DNA of 64,000 nucleotides from Catellatospora bangladeshensis (GTDB taxonomy: Bacteria; Actinomycetota; Actinomycetes; Mycobacteriales; Micromonosporaceae): positions 345,892 to 409,891 of the forward strand of contig NZ_BONF01000009.1 of NCBI RefSeq assembly GCF_016862575.1. The letters are read 5' to 3'. The position numbers and the translations under genes were made by a program. The first letter of the stretch is position 1. Each line of letters begins with the position of its first letter. Shown in pieces: positions 8,798 through 17,296 of this stretch. The notes under the pieces are model-generated. The model saw nothing but the letters and a program-made list of their open reading frames with translations. It was not told the DNA's origin and did not search any database.

Positions 8798-9706
8798 TCA
8801 CGCCGTCGCCGTCGGGGTGACGGGCTGGAACTCGTCCCAGCCGACGAACTCGGCGTACTCCTTGTAGACACCGCCGCAGGAGCCGTTGTGGGCGCAGCCG
8901 CCGCACCTCTCGTCCTTGACCCGGGCGTTGCTGTCCATGTAGTTCTCGTAGTCCTCGAACACGAACTTGCGGTACAGCATCTTGAACTGGTTCTGCTTCC
9001 AGTCGATCATGTACTGCTCGTAGCCGGGGATGGCGCAGTACGGGAAGCCCTCCAGGGTGACCATCTTGCCGCGCCGCACCGCACGGTCGACGGCCTCGAA
9101 GACGTAGGGCTGGATCTCGTCGTAGCGCGGGGTGACGTCCCAGAAGTTGCGCAGCGCGGTGCCGGAGGTGTGCAGCGCGGACAGGTTCACGTGATCGGCG
9201 CCGAGGTCCAGGCACAGGTCGACGATGTCGGGCACCTCGGTGAAGTTGTCCTTGCACACCACCGAGTTGGTGCGGACCAGCGCGCCGAGTTCCTTCACGT
9301 TGCGGATGCCGGTGACGGCCTGCTGGAACGAGCCGAGCGCCTTGGCGATGCGGTCCTGGGTCAGCGCGCGGGCCCCGTGCAGGGACACGATGAACAGGCT
9401 GACGTTCTTGCTGACCACCGTCTTGGCGTACTCCATCCGGGCCAGCTTGCGGCCGTTGGTCTGCAGCAGCACGGTCGGGTAGCCCAGCCCCTGGATCTCG
9501 TCGAGGATCTCCAGGAAGTCCTTGCGGATGGTGGCCTCGCCGCCGTGGATGTTGACGGCCTCGAATCCCTTGTCCGCGTTCTCCTGCAGGAATCGCGAGA
9601 CCCGCTTGCGGGAGATGGAGTCGTCCTTGACGAACGGGGAGTCGACGATGCAGAAGTTGCACTTGCTGTTGCAGATGTCGGTGAGGTGCACGCTCAGCGC
9701 CTTCAC
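8798..9706 (-). CDS. radical SAM enzyme with C-terminal Cys cluster, copy A
   Basis: A 302-aa radical SAM protein. Cys12, Cys16 and Cys19 (CNSKCNFC) bind the catalytic 4Fe-4S cluster; HGGEATIRKD is the SAM-contacting GGE motif. The C-terminus has CGGC at 268-271 and Cys277 followed by GGVYKEYAE, a short SPASM/twitch-like auxiliary cluster motif typical of peptide-modifying enzymes. The GTG start at 9706 overlaps the upstream stop (GTGA) and has GGAGG 7 bases before it. It is closely related to copy B at 14235, with all these cysteines at identical positions. Substrate is probably the 102-aa peptide at 15191. Confidence 0.9.
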   Translation of the reverse strand: MKALSVHLTDICNSKCNFCIVDSPFVKDDSISRKRVSRFLQENADKGFEAVNIHGGEATIRKDFLEILDEIQGLGYPTVLLQTNGRKLARMEYAKTVVSKNVSLFIVSLHGARALTQDRIAKALGSFQQAVTGIRNVKELGALVRTNSVVCKDNFTEVPDIVDLCLDLGADHVNLSALHTSGTALRNFWDVTPRYDEIQPYVFEAVDRAVRRGKMVTLEGFPYCAIPGYEQYMIDWKQNQFKMLYRKFVFEDYENYMDSNARVKDERCGGCAHNGSCGGVYKEYAEFVGWDEFQPVTPTATA

Positions 9707-11118
9707 GGCTGTGCCTCCGATTCGTGGCCGGTGGCGCTGGGCACGGGCACCGGCTGCGCCAGCCGGTCCAGCAGCGCCAGAAGATCGGTGAGGTCGACCC
9801 GGACGACCCTGATGTGGTCGGTCATGATGTCGCGGCCGGGCTGGTCGCCGGCGAGCAGCCGGTCGGCGCCGTCGGCGGCGAACTGGCCGAACGCGAGCAG
9901 CCCTTCCAGACTGCGGCGGTACTCGGGCAGGCGGCTCCAGACGGCGCCGTCGCCGTCTGCTGCGGCGCGCAGCCCCGCCTGCAGCGCCTTGACCTGGCGG
10001 TAGGTGCCGGGAAGGTCGGCGCCGACGACGCTGCGGAACCCCATCAGGGTGAGGTCGGCCATGCCCTGCGGGAGATGGGCGAGGCTGGAGACCTGCCAGG
10101 TCAGGTGATCGGCCACGCGGCCGGTCAGCCGGAGTGCCTCGGCCAGCTGGGCGCCGTCCGCCGTCGGGCGGGGTGCTGGTTCTGGTTCCGGCCGGGCGGG
10201 TGCGATGGCCGCGGCGGTCGGCGCCGGGAGCTGGGTGCCCGCGAACATCCGTACCGTGCGCCGCTTCTGCACCGGCACCCGCTGCCCGTCCGCTCCGGTG
10301 ACGGTGGCCACGATCATCTCGGTCATCTCGGCGAACAGCAGGTCCCCGGTCTCGGCGTCGGCCTGCAGCGTGATCCAGTAGGACGAGCGGCCGCGCTGGC
10401 GCACCGGGCCGGACCTGACGTCCAGGACGCAGTCGAGGCAGGCCATCGAATACACCACGCTCGGGCGGCCGCCGTAGGTGCCGTGGCCCAGGTGCCGGGC
10501 GGTCGCGTGGGCGTTGCGGAACACGGCGGTCGCACCGGGGTCGGAGAACCGCAGCTCCGCCCAGCTGCCCGAGATCCCGTCCAGCTCGGCCCAGCTGCCG
10601 GGGGTGCGCAGCGCCGGGGTGGTCGTCAGGTGCGTGCACAGCATCTCGAACGTGACGACGTCCCAGCTGAGCATGAGCAGCAGGTCGACGGCGGGAGCCT
10701 TGGGCAGACCCGGATAGCTGATGTCCATCGGCGACAGCGGGGTGCCGGGCGGCGGGTCCTGCGGGCGGTCCACCCCGGCGACGTCGGTGTGCATCAGCAC
10801 CGAGGTGAAGCTCTGCCCCCGCGCGAACGTCCACTCGCGCTGCTCGCCCTCGCCGTCGGGGCTTCCGGTGCCGGCGTCTACCCGGTCCCACTGGTAGCGC
10901 ACCGGGACGAGCGAGCCCACGCTGCCGCCGGTGAGGGTGCGGGTGAGGCTCGCGGTGACGTCCTGCCACTTGTACGGGGTGCCGCGCGGGGTCAGGAAGT
11001 CGTTGCGCATCGTCGCCCGGAACGGCTGCACGGCGTCCGGCGCGACCCGGCGGCGGTCGGGCGCCGGCCGCCCGGCCAGGGCCGCGACGGCTTCGTGCAG
11101 GGGCGGCTGTCCGGTCAT
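9703..11118 (-). CDS. orphan 471-aa cluster protein, function unknown
   Basis: I do not recognise this family. The 471-aa soluble protein has an N-terminal region (about residues 30-280) rich in beta-like stretches, with SYWITLQADAETGDLLFAEMTE and the Cys-rich VYSMACLDCVLDVRS. A Pro/Ala/Glu linker follows at about 290-320, then a helical C-terminal third (MGFRSVVGADLPGTYRQVKAL). There is no signal peptide or membrane segment. Start and stop overlap its neighbours by ATGA and GTGA, so it is fully coupled to the GT-B-like gene upstream and radical SAM copy A downstream. It could be a scaffold, a binding protein or a new enzyme. Confidence 0.8.
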   Translation of the reverse strand: MTGQPPLHEAVAALAGRPAPDRRRVAPDAVQPFRATMRNDFLTPRGTPYKWQDVTASLTRTLTGGSVGSLVPVRYQWDRVDAGTGSPDGEGEQREWTFARGQSFTSVLMHTDVAGVDRPQDPPPGTPLSPMDISYPGLPKAPAVDLLLMLSWDVVTFEMLCTHLTTTPALRTPGSWAELDGISGSWAELRFSDPGATAVFRNAHATARHLGHGTYGGRPSVVYSMACLDCVLDVRSGPVRQRGRSSYWITLQADAETGDLLFAEMTEMIVATVTGADGQRVPVQKRRTVRMFAGTQLPAPTAAAIAPARPEPEPAPRPTADGAQLAEALRLTGRVADHLTWQVSSLAHLPQGMADLTLMGFRSVVGADLPGTYRQVKALQAGLRAAADGDGAVWSRLPEYRRSLEGLLAFGQFAADGADRLLAGDQPGRDIMTDHIRVVRVDLTDLLALLDRLAQPVPVPSATGHESEAQP

Positions 11119-12317
11119 CGGGCCACCGCCGCGGCGAGCGTCTCGGCGAACGCCTCGGTGGCCGAGGGCAGCGCGGCGAGCCGGTCACGGTAGTCCTGCT
11201 GCCGTTCGAGCAGGTCGGGACGCCCGTCGAGCAGCCCGGTCAGGGCCTGCCCCACGGCCGCCCGGTCGAAGAGCGGGGCCTGGGCGAAGCAGCCGAAGTA
11301 GGGGTTGCCCGACACCAGCGGCGTCAGCAGCTCGTGCCAGCCCAGCGGTGCCACCCGGAACGGGTACGCCGCCGTCAGCTGCGGCGCGCAGGCGGCCGTC
11401 CACTCGGGCAGCTCGGTCAAGGTCCGGTCGTTGTGCAGCAGCAGGGACGGCACCCCGGCCAGCACGGCGCGGGCGAGGGTGGACGACAGGGCGTTGGCGG
11501 TCAGGAAGACGTCGGCGGAGGTCAGCCGGGCGTGGAACATCGGGTACGGCAAGCGGCTGAAGTGCTGGTAGTCCAGGTGGTCGGCGGTCGGGAACCGCCA
11601 GCCGCGCGGGCCGACGTGGATGATGCGCAGCGGGCGGCCCACCGCGGCCAGCAGGCTGTGCAGCAGCCGCGGGAGCGCGTCGGCCAGCTGCTGGGCGGCG
11701 GGCGTGGTGCCGGTGTACTCCCACCGGGAGTTCACCAGGAACACGACCGGCCGGTCGGCCCTGGGCGCGTCCTCGTCGCTCACCGGGCGCAGGCCGCCGT
11801 ACTGCAGCCCGCCCAGGTGCAGCGGGGCCACCACGACACCCGGCGGCCCCGGCTCCGGCCGGTGCGGCGGCCCGGTGCGGATCAGCACGTCGCAGTCGTC
11901 GAGCAGCGGCGGGAACTGCGTACGCGGCCCGCCGTAGACGTCGACTGCGTATCCGGTGTCCGGCCAGCCGAGCCGGTCCAGGCTGCCCACCGGCCGTCCG
12001 TAGCGCTCGCGCAGGACGTCGAGGCCCAGCCCGGTCCAGCCCCGGGACTGGTGCACGGCGAAGGCGTCGGCCGCGATGAGCAGGTCGGGCGCGAAGCCGG
12101 CGACGATCCGGTCGAGCATGGCCAGGTTCTGCGCCGGTGAGCCGGCGGTCAGCGCGAGCGTCGGCATGCCGAGGTCGTGCAGCTGCGCCACGGAGTCGGC
12201 GGCGGCCACGAACCCGACCTGGAACTTCTTGCGCGGCAGTGCGCGGGCCATGTCGGCGGCCAGGCTGGCGTCGCCTTTGGACAGGGTGCTCGGGGCGAGG
12301 AACAGCAGTCTTCTCAT
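11115..12317 (-). CDS. GT-B-like glycosyltransferase homologue B of the cluster (function unknown)
   Basis: A 400-aa relative of the protein at 6884. ATG 12317 gives MRRLLFLAPSTLSKGDASLAADMA, matching the N-terminal Rossmann-like start of its paralogue, and overlaps the previous stop by 4 bases (ATGA). Shared segments include VFLVNSRWEYTG, IIHVGPRGWRFP, TANALSSTLARAVLAGVPSL and LGWHELLTPLVSGNPYF. A long in-frame extension exists upstream but lies inside the preceding gene and lacks family similarity, so it is not used. Nucleotide-sugar binding is suspected from the C-terminal half; no activity can be assigned. Confidence 0.6.
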   Translation of the reverse strand: MRRLLFLAPSTLSKGDASLAADMARALPRKKFQVGFVAAADSVAQLHDLGMPTLALTAGSPAQNLAMLDRIVAGFAPDLLIAADAFAVHQSRGWTGLGLDVLRERYGRPVGSLDRLGWPDTGYAVDVYGGPRTQFPPLLDDCDVLIRTGPPHRPEPGPPGVVVAPLHLGGLQYGGLRPVSDEDAPRADRPVVFLVNSRWEYTGTTPAAQQLADALPRLLHSLLAAVGRPLRIIHVGPRGWRFPTADHLDYQHFSRLPYPMFHARLTSADVFLTANALSSTLARAVLAGVPSLLLHNDRTLTELPEWTAACAPQLTAAYPFRVAPLGWHELLTPLVSGNPYFGCFAQAPLFDRAAVGQALTGLLDGRPDLLERQQDYRDRLAALPSATEAFAETLAAAVAR

Positions 12318-13561
12318 GCGCTCACCTGATGCAGGATGGTGTCGACCTCGGGCAGTTTCCGCAGCGCTTCCAGGTACGTCTCGCGGGCCTCGGCCAGGCG
12401 CTCCCGCTGCGGCCCGTCCTCCAGCAGCGGCAGGATCGCCGCCAGCGAGCCGTCCTCGTCGAACGTCTCCACGTGCTCCACGACCGCGCTGAACGGGTTG
12501 CCGTCCAGCAGCGAGCGCAGGAAGTGGTACCAGCCGACGGGGAACATCCGGCACGGGTACAGGTAGTCGATGCCGTCGACGACGCCGCGGGCGTGCTCGG
12601 TCAGCTCCGGCGGGGCGGGGATCTCCCAGCGCAGCCTGCCGCGGCGCTTGTTGAGCGAGTTCATCAGGACGACCGACGGGATGCCGCGCAGGGCGAGCCG
12701 GTGCAGGCTCACCGAGACGATGTTGTTGGAGATGTGCAGGTCGACCGCCTGGATCAGGCGGCGGAACCGCTCCGGTTCGACCTGGCCGAGCGGGTGGAAC
12801 CCAGTCGGGGTGCGGTCGTGGAACACCAGCTGCGGGCCTACCGCGAGCACGTCGGCGTGCGGCAGGATCCGCTCCAGCAGCCGTTCGAGCATCCGGTGGC
12901 TGGCGTCGACGTACGCGGTCACCCGGGGGTAGGCGGCGTGCATGCGCTGCCAGGTGGCGCCGGTGACCATCACCACCGGCCGCCCGCCGGTCAGGCCGAG
13001 CTCCGCGCGCACGTCGTCCCGCTGCGCCGTCGGCACGTCGGCGGTCTCCTCCAGCAGCGGGTACGCGAAGACGTCCGGCCCGGTCTCGTCCAGCGGGTTG
13101 TTCAGCGGGCACGGGCGCAGCCGGAACGACAGCCCGTCGAGGGTGATGTCGCCCTCGTACTTGGCCTTGAACCCGTAGGTGTCCAGCCAGGCCCCGTCCC
13201 GGCCCCAGGAGAAGTCGTCGAAGGTGCCCACCGGGCAGTCGAACGCGGCCAGGTCGGCCCGGCCCAGCCCGTAGTGCCGGTCGCAGAAGTCGAAGTTCAT
13301 GAAGTCGGCCAGCACGACCAGCGCGGGCTGGTGCACGTGCGCGATGTCGCGCAGCTGGATGCGGTTGATCTTCCCGGCACCGGGGATCATCACCTGGTAC
13401 GCCAGCCCGCTGTCGGCCATCAGCCGCCGGTGGGTGGGCGGGATCAGGAACAGCGGCGTGAACCCGGTCCCGGCCATCCGCCGGGCGAACTCCGTGGCGA
13501 TGGCCAGCTCCCCGAACGCCCAGAAGCTGGTGACGATGAACAGGACGGTCCGCTGCCTCAT
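12314..13561 (-). CDS. GT-B-like glycosyltransferase homologue C, divergent member
   Basis: A 415-aa protein starting MRQRTVLFIVTSFWAFGE. It is more distant from homologues A and B but keeps the same plan: an N-terminal Rossmann-like strand, a central VVMVTGATWQRM strand, a C-terminal Asp-Leu-His-Ile-Ser-Asn-Asn segment (compare SANA in A and TANA in B), GIPSVVLMNS, and PVGWYHFLRSLLDGNPF. ATG 13561 overlaps the preceding stop (ATGA), and its own stop overlaps homologue B. Three homologues in one operon imply either three successive transfers or a hetero-oligomer. Family assignment is tentative. Confidence 0.6.
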   Translation of the reverse strand: MRQRTVLFIVTSFWAFGELAIATEFARRMAGTGFTPLFLIPPTHRRLMADSGLAYQVMIPGAGKINRIQLRDIAHVHQPALVVLADFMNFDFCDRHYGLGRADLAAFDCPVGTFDDFSWGRDGAWLDTYGFKAKYEGDITLDGLSFRLRPCPLNNPLDETGPDVFAYPLLEETADVPTAQRDDVRAELGLTGGRPVVMVTGATWQRMHAAYPRVTAYVDASHRMLERLLERILPHADVLAVGPQLVFHDRTPTGFHPLGQVEPERFRRLIQAVDLHISNNIVSVSLHRLALRGIPSVVLMNSLNKRRGRLRWEIPAPPELTEHARGVVDGIDYLYPCRMFPVGWYHFLRSLLDGNPFSAVVEHVETFDEDGSLAAILPLLEDGPQRERLAEARETYLEALRKLPEVDTILHQVSA

Positions 13562-14235
13562 CGGGCCGCTCCGGCGGTAATCACACGCCGGACGGTGGGC
13601 TGGTCCGGGAACAGCGTGCCCATCAGCCGCCCGAGCGTCTCGCGGGCGGGCGCGTCGGGCTCGCCGAAGTACCAGACGAACGGCGCGCACAGCACCCCGC
13701 CGAGGGAGGGGAACGCGATCGGCGACGCGGGCTGCGCGGCGGCCGCCTCGATCAGGCCGGCCGCGGTGGCCTCGTCGCGGTCGCCCTCCCATTCGAGTCG
13801 GGCCGCCAGCAGGTACGCGCAGGCGAACCAGGGCTGCCACGCCGTCTCGGCCTGCCGACTGATCAGCTCCGCCACGTCCGCGGCGGCACGGGTGCGCTCG
13901 GCGGCGATGTAGACCTTGTGCTCGTCGGTCTCGACCGGCAGCAGGGTGCGGGTGTGGATCCGCAGGAACCGGGCCAGCCAGTGTCCGGGCTCCTGGTAGA
14001 GCAGGTCGCTGAGCGTCTCGACGACCTCCGTGTAGTCGAACTCGTGGTGGTCGTCGCGGCCGGACACCAGCATCGCCACCATGGACAGGGCGTACGGGAA
14101 CCCGGACAGCGGGTCGTCCCACTCCTTCTCGTACCGCTTGCGCAGCTGCGCGACGATCGGCCGGGCCCGGCCGAGGCGGGCGGCCATCAGCGCGGTGCCG
14201 AACAGTTCCTCGTCCGCGCGGGTGACGGGCAGCAT
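13558..14235 (-). CDS. small helical (TPR-like) protein B of the radical SAM cassette
   Basis: A 225-aa paralogue of the protein at 8110, starting MLPVTRADEELFGTALMAARLG. ATG 14235 overlaps the radical SAM stop (TGATG). Shared features are helix pairs around GHWLARFLRIHTRTLLP and AWQPWFACAYLLAARLE, and a C-terminal FPSLGGVLCAPF. No enzymatic motif is visible. Its fixed position after each radical SAM gene suggests that it works with that enzyme, for example in substrate presentation; this is inference from synteny only. Confidence 0.7.
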   Translation of the reverse strand: MLPVTRADEELFGTALMAARLGRARPIVAQLRKRYEKEWDDPLSGFPYALSMVAMLVSGRDDHHEFDYTEVVETLSDLLYQEPGHWLARFLRIHTRTLLPVETDEHKVYIAAERTRAAADVAELISRQAETAWQPWFACAYLLAARLEWEGDRDEATAAGLIEAAAAQPASPIAFPSLGGVLCAPFVWYFGEPDAPARETLGRLMGTLFPDQPTVRRVITAGAAR

Positions 14236-15161
14236 CACGACACCGGCGCCGGGTTGTCGGCGGGCCGCTGCGTGACCGGGTGGAACTCGTCCCAGCCGAT
14301 CATCTCCGCGTACTCCTTGTAGACCCCGCCGCAGACGTCGGTGAACACGCAACCGCCGCAGCGTGCGTCCTTGACCCGGGTGAAGTCGTCCATGTGCCCC
14401 TCGTAGTCGTCCATGACGAAGCTGCGGTACAGCATCTTGAACTTGTTGTCTTCCCAGTCGATCTGGAACCGCTCGTAGCCGGGCACGCCGCAGTAGGGGA
14501 AGCCCTCCAGCCGCAGTGCCACCCCGCGGGCGACGGCCCGGTCGCACGCTTCCGCGACGTAGGGCCGGATGTCGTCGTAGCGCGGGGTGACGTCCCAGAA
14601 GTTGCGCAGCGCCGTGCCCGAGGTGTGCAGCGCCGAGATGTTGACGACGTCGGCGCCGAGGTCCATGCACAGGTCGACGATCTCGGGCAGCTCGGTGTAG
14701 TTGTCCTTGCACACCACCGAGTTGGTCCGGACCGACGCCCCGAGCTGCTTGACGTTGCGGATGCCCTGGACCGCCTGGTCGAAGGAGCCCGGCGCCAGGC
14801 TGATGCCGTCCTGGGTCGCCGCCGTGGCCCCGTGCAGGGACACGATGAACAGGCTCACGCCCTTGCCCACCACCGTCTCGGCGTACGCCATCCGGGCCAG
14901 CTTGCGGGCGTTGGTCTGCAGGAAGACGGTCGGATAGCCCAGTTCCCGGATCTCGTCGAGGATCTCCAGGAAGTCCTTGCGGATGGTGGCCTCGCCGCCG
15001 TGCAGGTTGACCGCCTCGTAGTCCTGGCCGGCGTGCTCGTGCAGGAACCGCGAGATCCGCCGGCGCATGACCGTGTCCTGCTTCATGTACGGGGAGTCGA
15101 CGATGCAGAACGTGCACTTGCTGTTGCACACGTCGGTCAGGTGGATGCTGAGTCCCTTCAT
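14235..15161 (-). CDS. radical SAM enzyme with C-terminal Cys cluster, copy B
   Basis: A 308-aa paralogue of the enzyme at 8798. Cys12, Cys16 and Cys19 (CNSKCTFC) bind the SAM cluster, HGGEATIRKD is the GGE motif, and Cys268, Cys271 and Cys277 form the C-terminal auxiliary motif, all at the same residue numbers as in copy A. ATG 15161 lies 29 bases after the precursor-peptide stop, so it is the first enzyme downstream of the putative substrate. It probably installs a C-C, C-O or epimerised centre in that peptide, as related RiPP radical SAM enzymes do; the reaction is not determinable here. Confidence 0.92.
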   Translation of the reverse strand: MKGLSIHLTDVCNSKCTFCIVDSPYMKQDTVMRRRISRFLHEHAGQDYEAVNLHGGEATIRKDFLEILDEIRELGYPTVFLQTNARKLARMAYAETVVGKGVSLFIVSLHGATAATQDGISLAPGSFDQAVQGIRNVKQLGASVRTNSVVCKDNYTELPEIVDLCMDLGADVVNISALHTSGTALRNFWDVTPRYDDIRPYVAEACDRAVARGVALRLEGFPYCGVPGYERFQIDWEDNKFKMLYRSFVMDDYEGHMDDFTRVKDARCGGCVFTDVCGGVYKEYAEMIGWDEFHPVTQRPADNPAPVS

Positions 15162-15190
15162 CGCCGCGGCCTCCTAGCCTTCGTCGCCGA

Positions 15191-15499
15191 TCAGTCGTCG
15201 AGGTCTTCGTCGTCGTAGATCTCGTAGCCCTGCTGGACCATCGCGGCGTCCTCGGGCGTGTAGACCGCCGAGTCGACGGCGAAGAACTCCTCCAGGTTCT
15301 CCGGCGTCAGCTTGGCCAGGTCCTCCTCGTCGAGGCTGCGCAGCAGCAGCAGCTGGACCTCGCTGAGGTCGTAGCCGGCCAGCGCGGCGTCGGGATCGTC
15401 GAGCAGCAGGCGGCCGAACTCCGGGTCGGCGACGGCCCGTTCCAGGACGTCCTTGACCTGGCTCGGCTCAGCCTGGCTCGCGGTGGTTTCGGCAGTCAC
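15191..15499 (-). CDS. putative RiPP precursor peptide, Nif11/NHLP-like leader
   Basis: A 102-aa acidic peptide. Residues about 15-60 (VKDVLERAVADPEFGRLLLD, then DPDAALAGYDLSEVQ) resemble the leaders of the nitrile-hydratase/Nif11-like precursor superfamily: a helix, an A-x-x-DPEF segment and an L-x-x-DP-x-x-AL-x-GY-x-L segment. The C-terminal part (from about residue 70) has FFAVDSAVYTPEDAAM, QGYEIYDDEDLDD and no Cys, so it cannot become a lanthipeptide or sactipeptide. Its three Tyr and many Asp/Glu residues are the likely modification sites. It lies between the two kinds of radical SAM genes. A protease is not encoded nearby, so leader removal is unexplained. It could instead be a small carrier protein. 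Confidence 0.75.
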   Translation of the reverse strand: MTAETTASQAEPSQVKDVLERAVADPEFGRLLLDDPDAALAGYDLSEVQLLLLRSLDEEDLAKLTPENLEEFFAVDSAVYTPEDAAMVQQGYEIYDDEDLDD

Positions 15500-15527
15500 G
15501 TGTGCACTCCTGTCCGGTGGTGGATCG

Positions 15528-17291
15528 TCAGGCCATCGACATGGTTTCGTTGTTGAACCGGGCCGGGGTGCGGCCCGCGCGGTCCTGGCGCATGCTCAGC
15601 ACCCGCCAGGCGTCGCTGAAATCGGTGCTCTGGATCGCGTTGAGCTTGGCGATCTTCGGCACGATCACGTCCGCGAGCTGTTCGGCGCTGCGGCCGTCGA
15701 TCTCGTCGAACTCGTAGACGCGGAAGTTCTGCGGCTTGTAGGAGAACTCCAGGTCCTCGGCCAGCCAGCGGTAGTTGGCGTCGAGCAGCCGCTGGTAGGC
15801 GTCGGGGAACTTGCGCAGCGTCATCCCGTACGCCTCGGGTTTCGCGCCCATCAGCGACTTGGGCGCCACGAAGTACCGGTTGACGTTGAAGTAGTTGATG
15901 TTCGCGGCGTTGCGTTCCAGGAAGTCGGTCGTCTCGGCGAAGGTGTCCTCGTCCTCGTGCGGCAGGCCGGTGATGATCTCCAGGTCGGCCCAGATGCCGA
16001 CCTCCTTGCACCAGCCCAGCACCCGCTCGGCCTCGGCGAGCTTGACCCGCTTGTCGATGATCTTGAGCATCTTGGTGCTCGCCGTCTCCAGGCCGAACGT
16101 CAGCTTGCGGCAGCCGGACTCGGCCATCAGCGCGAGACGCTCGTAGGTGAGGCTGTTGAACCGGGCGCAGTCGGACCAGTGCAGCTCGACGCCGTTGAGG
16201 ACGACCCGGCTGGCGAACTCCTCGACGAAGCCGTTGACCAGGTTGAAGTAGTTGTTGAACAGGTAGAAGTACGGCGTCTGGTACTTGCTGGACAGCCCCG
16301 CCATGTCCTCGACGATGTCGTCGACGGTGGCGTGCACGAGCTTGACCCGCTCCAGGCTCTCGGTGCAGAACGCGCAGTTGTACGGGCAGTTGTAGTTGAA
16401 CACGTACGGCATCACCAGCTTCCCGGAGACGCCCTGGCCGGCCTGCTGCGCGTTGGTCTCGTTGGCCAGCCAGCTCAGGTACGCCGGGAACTGGTAGAGC
16501 TGCATCCGGTTCCACATCTCGTCGGCCTCCTGCTTACGCGGGCTCGCCGTGGGCCGGTCGCGGACGAAGTTGTGGTAGTCGTCCAGGCGCAGCCCGTCGA
16601 AGTCGGGGGCCAGGATGCGGTGCGCGGCGTCGGGCGAGCGCAGGACGGTGTCGCCCAGCAGCCGGGCGACCCCGGGCGAGGGGGCGGGGCGGGCCATCGG
16701 CAGCTGCGTCCGCTCCCGGGCCAGCTTGCCCACGAGGTCGACGAAGACGTCCTCGCCCGGGCCGGTCACGGCCGCGTCGAAGTGCGTGATGACCGCGGTC
16801 CACCAGCTGTGGAACGCGTCGTGGAACTGCATCAGGTAGTCCAGGTTGTTGCCGCCCAGCACGATCGGCTTGCCGTAGTGCCGCTTGATGTGGGCGCCGA
16901 TCACGACGGCCGACTGCATCTCCAGGAACGAGAAGTCGCCACCGGCGGAGATGCCGACCACCTGGGCCGCCTCGATGTCCTTGCCGGCCAGCAGGCGGTC
17001 GGCGAAGGAGTCCAGGAAGTCGTTGCGGGCGCCGCCCACGTAGTCCAGCACGGCCCGCTCGTCGTAGAACGGGCGCAGGTCGGCCTTGGTGAACTCGCCG
17101 GCCCGCCACATCCGCCACAGGTCGGAGTTGAGATCGTGCAGGTCCACGTCGCAGCCGGAATCGCGCAGGCTGGCGGTCACGATGCCGGTCCCGAAGGGCG
17201 GCAGGTTCATGCGGGTGAACATCGGCTGTTCGCCCGGTGCGACGAGGAACAGCACCCGGGTGGTCGGCTTGCGTGCCGGGGCGATGGCCAT
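15528..17291 (-). CDS. cobalamin-binding-type radical SAM enzyme (RiPP maturase/methyltransferase class)
   Basis: A 587-aa protein with an N-terminal B12-binding-like Rossmann domain (VLFLVAPGEQ, PPFGTGIVTASLRDSG at about 10-50, VLGGNNLDYL) and a radical SAM domain with Cys302, Cys306 and Cys309 (CPYNCAFC), GLETAS and ITGLPHEDEDTF. The absence of the DxHxxG motif is normal for base-off cobalamin enzymes of this class. Many such enzymes methylate unactivated carbons of peptides. ATG 17291 is preferred because AGAAGGG lies 8 bases upstream; GTG 17300, overlapping the upstream stop, is the alternative and adds three residues. It lies directly upstream of the precursor gene. Confidence 0.88.
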   Translation of the reverse strand: MAIAPARKPTTRVLFLVAPGEQPMFTRMNLPPFGTGIVTASLRDSGCDVDLHDLNSDLWRMWRAGEFTKADLRPFYDERAVLDYVGGARNDFLDSFADRLLAGKDIEAAQVVGISAGGDFSFLEMQSAVVIGAHIKRHYGKPIVLGGNNLDYLMQFHDAFHSWWTAVITHFDAAVTGPGEDVFVDLVGKLARERTQLPMARPAPSPGVARLLGDTVLRSPDAAHRILAPDFDGLRLDDYHNFVRDRPTASPRKQEADEMWNRMQLYQFPAYLSWLANETNAQQAGQGVSGKLVMPYVFNYNCPYNCAFCTESLERVKLVHATVDDIVEDMAGLSSKYQTPYFYLFNNYFNLVNGFVEEFASRVVLNGVELHWSDCARFNSLTYERLALMAESGCRKLTFGLETASTKMLKIIDKRVKLAEAERVLGWCKEVGIWADLEIITGLPHEDEDTFAETTDFLERNAANINYFNVNRYFVAPKSLMGAKPEAYGMTLRKFPDAYQRLLDANYRWLAEDLEFSYKPQNFRVYEFDEIDGRSAEQLADVIVPKIAKLNAIQSTDFSDAWRVLSMRQDRAGRTPARFNNETMSMA

Positions 17292-17296
17292 GGTAG

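Noticed and set aside
12318..13112. N-terminal extension of GT-B-like homologue B
   Set aside because: It lies within the upstream gene in another frame, and the homologous N-terminus begins exactly at the ATGA overlap.
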